A stretch of DNA of 64,000 nt. It comes from Thermophilibacter immobilis. Its GTDB lineage: Bacteria; Actinomycetota; Coriobacteriia; Coriobacteriales; Atopobiaceae. The position numbers and the translations under genes were made by a program. The stretch spans positions 496,001 to 560,000 of the forward strand of contig NZ_CP063767.1 of NCBI RefSeq assembly GCF_015277515.1, written 5' to 3'. Position 1 is the first letter of the stretch; the number at the start of each line of letters is the position of its first letter. A model generated the notes under the pieces. The model ran no database searches, was not told the origin of the DNA, and was given only the letters and a program-made list of their open reading frames with translations. Below are positions 62,001 through 64,000 of this stretch, in pieces.

Positions 62001-64000
62001 GTGGGCGACCCCGTGGCGAGCCTTCCGATCTTCTCGGACGATCTGAAGACGGGCAGCGTCACCTTTACCAAGCTGGGTGACGGTGGCCAGCCGCTCGCCG
62101 GTGCCGAGTTCACCCTGTGCGACACCGACGGCAATCCCGTCGAAGGCTTCGAGCCTCAGACGAGCGATGCGGATGGCAGGGTCACGTTTGCTGACGTGCC
62201 CTATGGCGACTACCAGATCGTGGAGACCAAGGCGCCTGCTGGCTACGCGTCGCTCACGATCAGCGTCTCGCTCCACGACTCGAACGACGCGATCGTGTCC
62301 GAGGGCACCACGCACGCGCTTGACCTGGGCGACCAGACGGATAGCGCTCAGGGTAGCCTGACCCTGACCAAGTACTCCGCTGAGTACGAGGGCGGCTCCA
62401 CGGCCGTGATGTCTGACATAGAGTTCCAGGTACTTGATTTTGCGGGCAACGTCATGGACGCGCAGACGACCAACGCCGACGGAACAGCCACCTTTTCTGA
62501 CCTCCCCCTGGGTAGCTACACGCTTCACGAGGTGTCAACGCCCGCAGACTATCAGACCTTTGCTGACGTCCCCTTTACGATCTCCGCCGAGCAAAGCGCG
62601 GCGGAGCGCCAGGTTTTCCTTGCCGTCACGAACGTCAAGGAGTCGGGGACCATCCGGCTCACCAAGGTCAGCGCCAAGGATGACGCGCCGCTTGGGGGCG
62701 CCACGTTCATGCTCTACGACGCCACGGGCACCAACGTCATCTCCAACGCGTCGGGCCCCCTGACGGCGATCTCCGACGCCTCCGGCATGGTCGAGCTGAG
62801 TGACGTCCCCTACGGCGACTACGTCCTGCGTGAGACGACGCCCGCCTCCAACCACGAGGTCTGTGACGACATCGCCATCTCCCTTCGTGATGACAACGAT
62901 GCAATCATCGAGGGCACGCTTGACCTGGGGAGCGTCATCGACGAGCCCTCCACCGGAACCGTGAGCTTTGTCAAGACCGACGGGGCCACGCCGCTCCGGG
63001 GCGCCGAGTTCTCCCTGGCCCGTGCCGACGGCGGCTTCATCGCGACGGCCACGTCTGACGCGGACGGCGTCGTGACGTTCGAGGGCGTTCCCTACTCGGA
63101 CTCCGCGTACACCCTCCGCGAGACAAAGACCCCCAACGACGACGTCTACTTCAAGGTCGACGACGTGACCTTCACGCTCAACGACAAAAACGCCGACGTG
63201 GTCACAGACGGCCAGACGCACGTCTTGACGCTCGCTGACCAGGTCGACGCTCCGTTTGGCAGCATCACCCTCCTCAAGACCGACGAGACGGGTACGGCAC
63301 CGCTCTCGGGCGCCACGTTCCAGCTCCTTGACGCCTCAGGACAGGTGGTCGCAACGGCGACGACCGGTGAGAACGGCATCACCTCGTTCTCCGAGCTACC
63401 GCTGAGTGCCACGGGTGAGACCACCTACACGCTCCATGAGACGTTCGCACCGGGAGACTATGCCCTGGCAGATGACGTCATCGTGACTCTTTCCAACTCC
63501 GATGCCGCCGGCGCGCGCGACGCCTCCGTCACCATCGCGGACGTGCTTAAGGTGGGCTCCATAACCCTCACCAAGGTCGACGCGGTCACGGGAGCCCCGC
63601 TCGCGGGCGCGACGTTCACCCTCTACGACCTCGATGGCAGCCTCGTCCTCGGCGCTAATGGCCTGCCGATCTCGGCGACCACCGGCACTGACGGAACCCT
63701 CACGATCCCCGACGTCACCTATGGTGACTACGAGCTTAGGGAGACGACGGTTCCCGAGGGCTACCAGGCGGCCGATCCGCTGGCCATCTCGCTGCACGAC
63801 GACAACGACCGTGTGTCTGACGGCGTGCTCTCGCTCGGCAAGGTGGCGGATGCTCCCGTCTCTGCTACTACCACCACCACTACCGTTAAGCCCAAGCTTC
63901 CTGGCACCGGCGACGCGAGCTTCACCGGCATGGGCGGCCTTCTCCTGGCCGCCGTGGCCTCACTCGGCGCGGCTAGCGCCATGCGTCGCTCGCACGGTAG
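59026..64000 (+). CDS. Large LPGTG sortase-anchored multi-domain surface protein, frame interrupted at a poly-G tract (phase OFF), 3' end cut by window
   Basis: From ATG 59026 (GGAGGG upstream) the frame meets a G10 tract at 59055-59064 and then stops at 59173-59175 (49 residues). In the +1 frame after the tract the sequence runs open to the window edge. It encodes a signal peptide core (VLSILAAVLLALQLPFLLVTQAHA) and several isopeptide/collagen-binding-like domains (for example KTGAYNEETGQIDWTITFN). Seven SpaA-like repeats follow (starts near 61730, 62057, 62361, 62649, 62958, 63258 and 63555; PLSGATFALYD type). It ends with a Thr linker, LPGTGD and a hydrophobic anchor. One added G, or loss of two, would restore about 1,660 residues. 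A pilin/adhesin role is inferred. Confidence 0.8.
59055..59064 (+). repeat. Poly-G tract (G10) in the second surface-protein gene
   Basis: Ten G residues after the eighth to tenth codons, followed by TACTTA, the same junction (G-run then TACT) as in the first gene. With ten Gs the coding frame is broken; eleven would open it. Confidence 0.85.

Overview
The window reads as a GC-rich, gene-dense chromosome of a Coriobacteriia-type actinobacterium, with Olsenella or Atopobiaceae-like the best guess. That assignment is inferred from base composition, codon use, the combination of GTG/TTG/ATG starts with strong GGAGG ribosome sites, and the gene families present. No rRNA is present to confirm it. 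Most of the window is housekeeping DNA. It is interrupted by one large catabolic island (about 15.1-34.9 kb) and one surface-protein island (about 55.5 kb to the right edge).

Layout. 1-14.8 kb: 3' part of lgt, a Dps with a striking palindromic operator, a LytTR/DUF3021 regulator pair, yebC, an aminotransferase, a membrane TPR protein, a STAS protein, tatA/B-tatC, an archaeal-type topoisomerase I, then tmk-holB-ricT. 15.1-34.9 kb: a complete choline-degrading glycyl-radical bacterial microcompartment (BMC). It carries choline trimethylamine-lyase CutC, its activase CutD, acetaldehyde dehydrogenase CutF, phosphotransacylase PduL and alcohol dehydrogenase CutO. Shell proteins comprise two EutS-type, six BMC-H, one BMC-H-like protein with a pore cysteine, and one EutN pentamer. 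Assembly factors EutP and EutJ, an EutT-like protein, a DMT-family transporter, a TPR/DUF4037/DUF4125 cassette and a MerR regulator are also there. 35.0-55.3 kb: queD, a GH5-like pseudoenzyme, rsmI, a MetE-C-like enzyme, a GntR operon, a LysR/metG divergent pair, rsmA, tatD, comF, a solute-binding lipoprotein, hpf, degV, a dehydrogenase with a Cys/His-rich tail, a NYN-domain protein, a SurA-N-like protein, a TudS-purine nucleoside phosphorylase fusion and tRNA-Thr(CGU). 55.5-64.0 kb: AT-rich intergenic DNA, then two large sortase-anchored surface proteins. Each carries a poly-G tract near its 5' end.

How the BMC should work. Choline enters (possibly through the DMT protein) and is cleaved by CutC to trimethylamine and acetaldehyde inside the shell. 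CutF converts acetaldehyde to acetyl-CoA and CutO reduces it to ethanol, which recycles NADH. PduL turns acetyl-CoA into acetyl phosphate, freeing CoA for reuse and allowing ATP formation. Five CutC active-site residues align at a constant +2 offset from the numbering I recall for Desulfovibrio alaskensis CutC, so the choline assignment is strong.

Unusual points: a second aldehyde-dehydrogenase homologue in the same operon with proline in place of the catalytic cysteine; a near-identical triplicated BMC-H gene whose third copy is fused to a 97-residue disordered extension and retains an internal start; two tandem surface proteins with poly-G tracts, one in frame (G14) and one out of frame (G10); a GH5-fold protein that has lost both catalytic glutamates; a thiouracil desulfidase-nucleoside phosphorylase fusion; and several long inverted-repeat intergenic elements, two of which belong to one sequence family.
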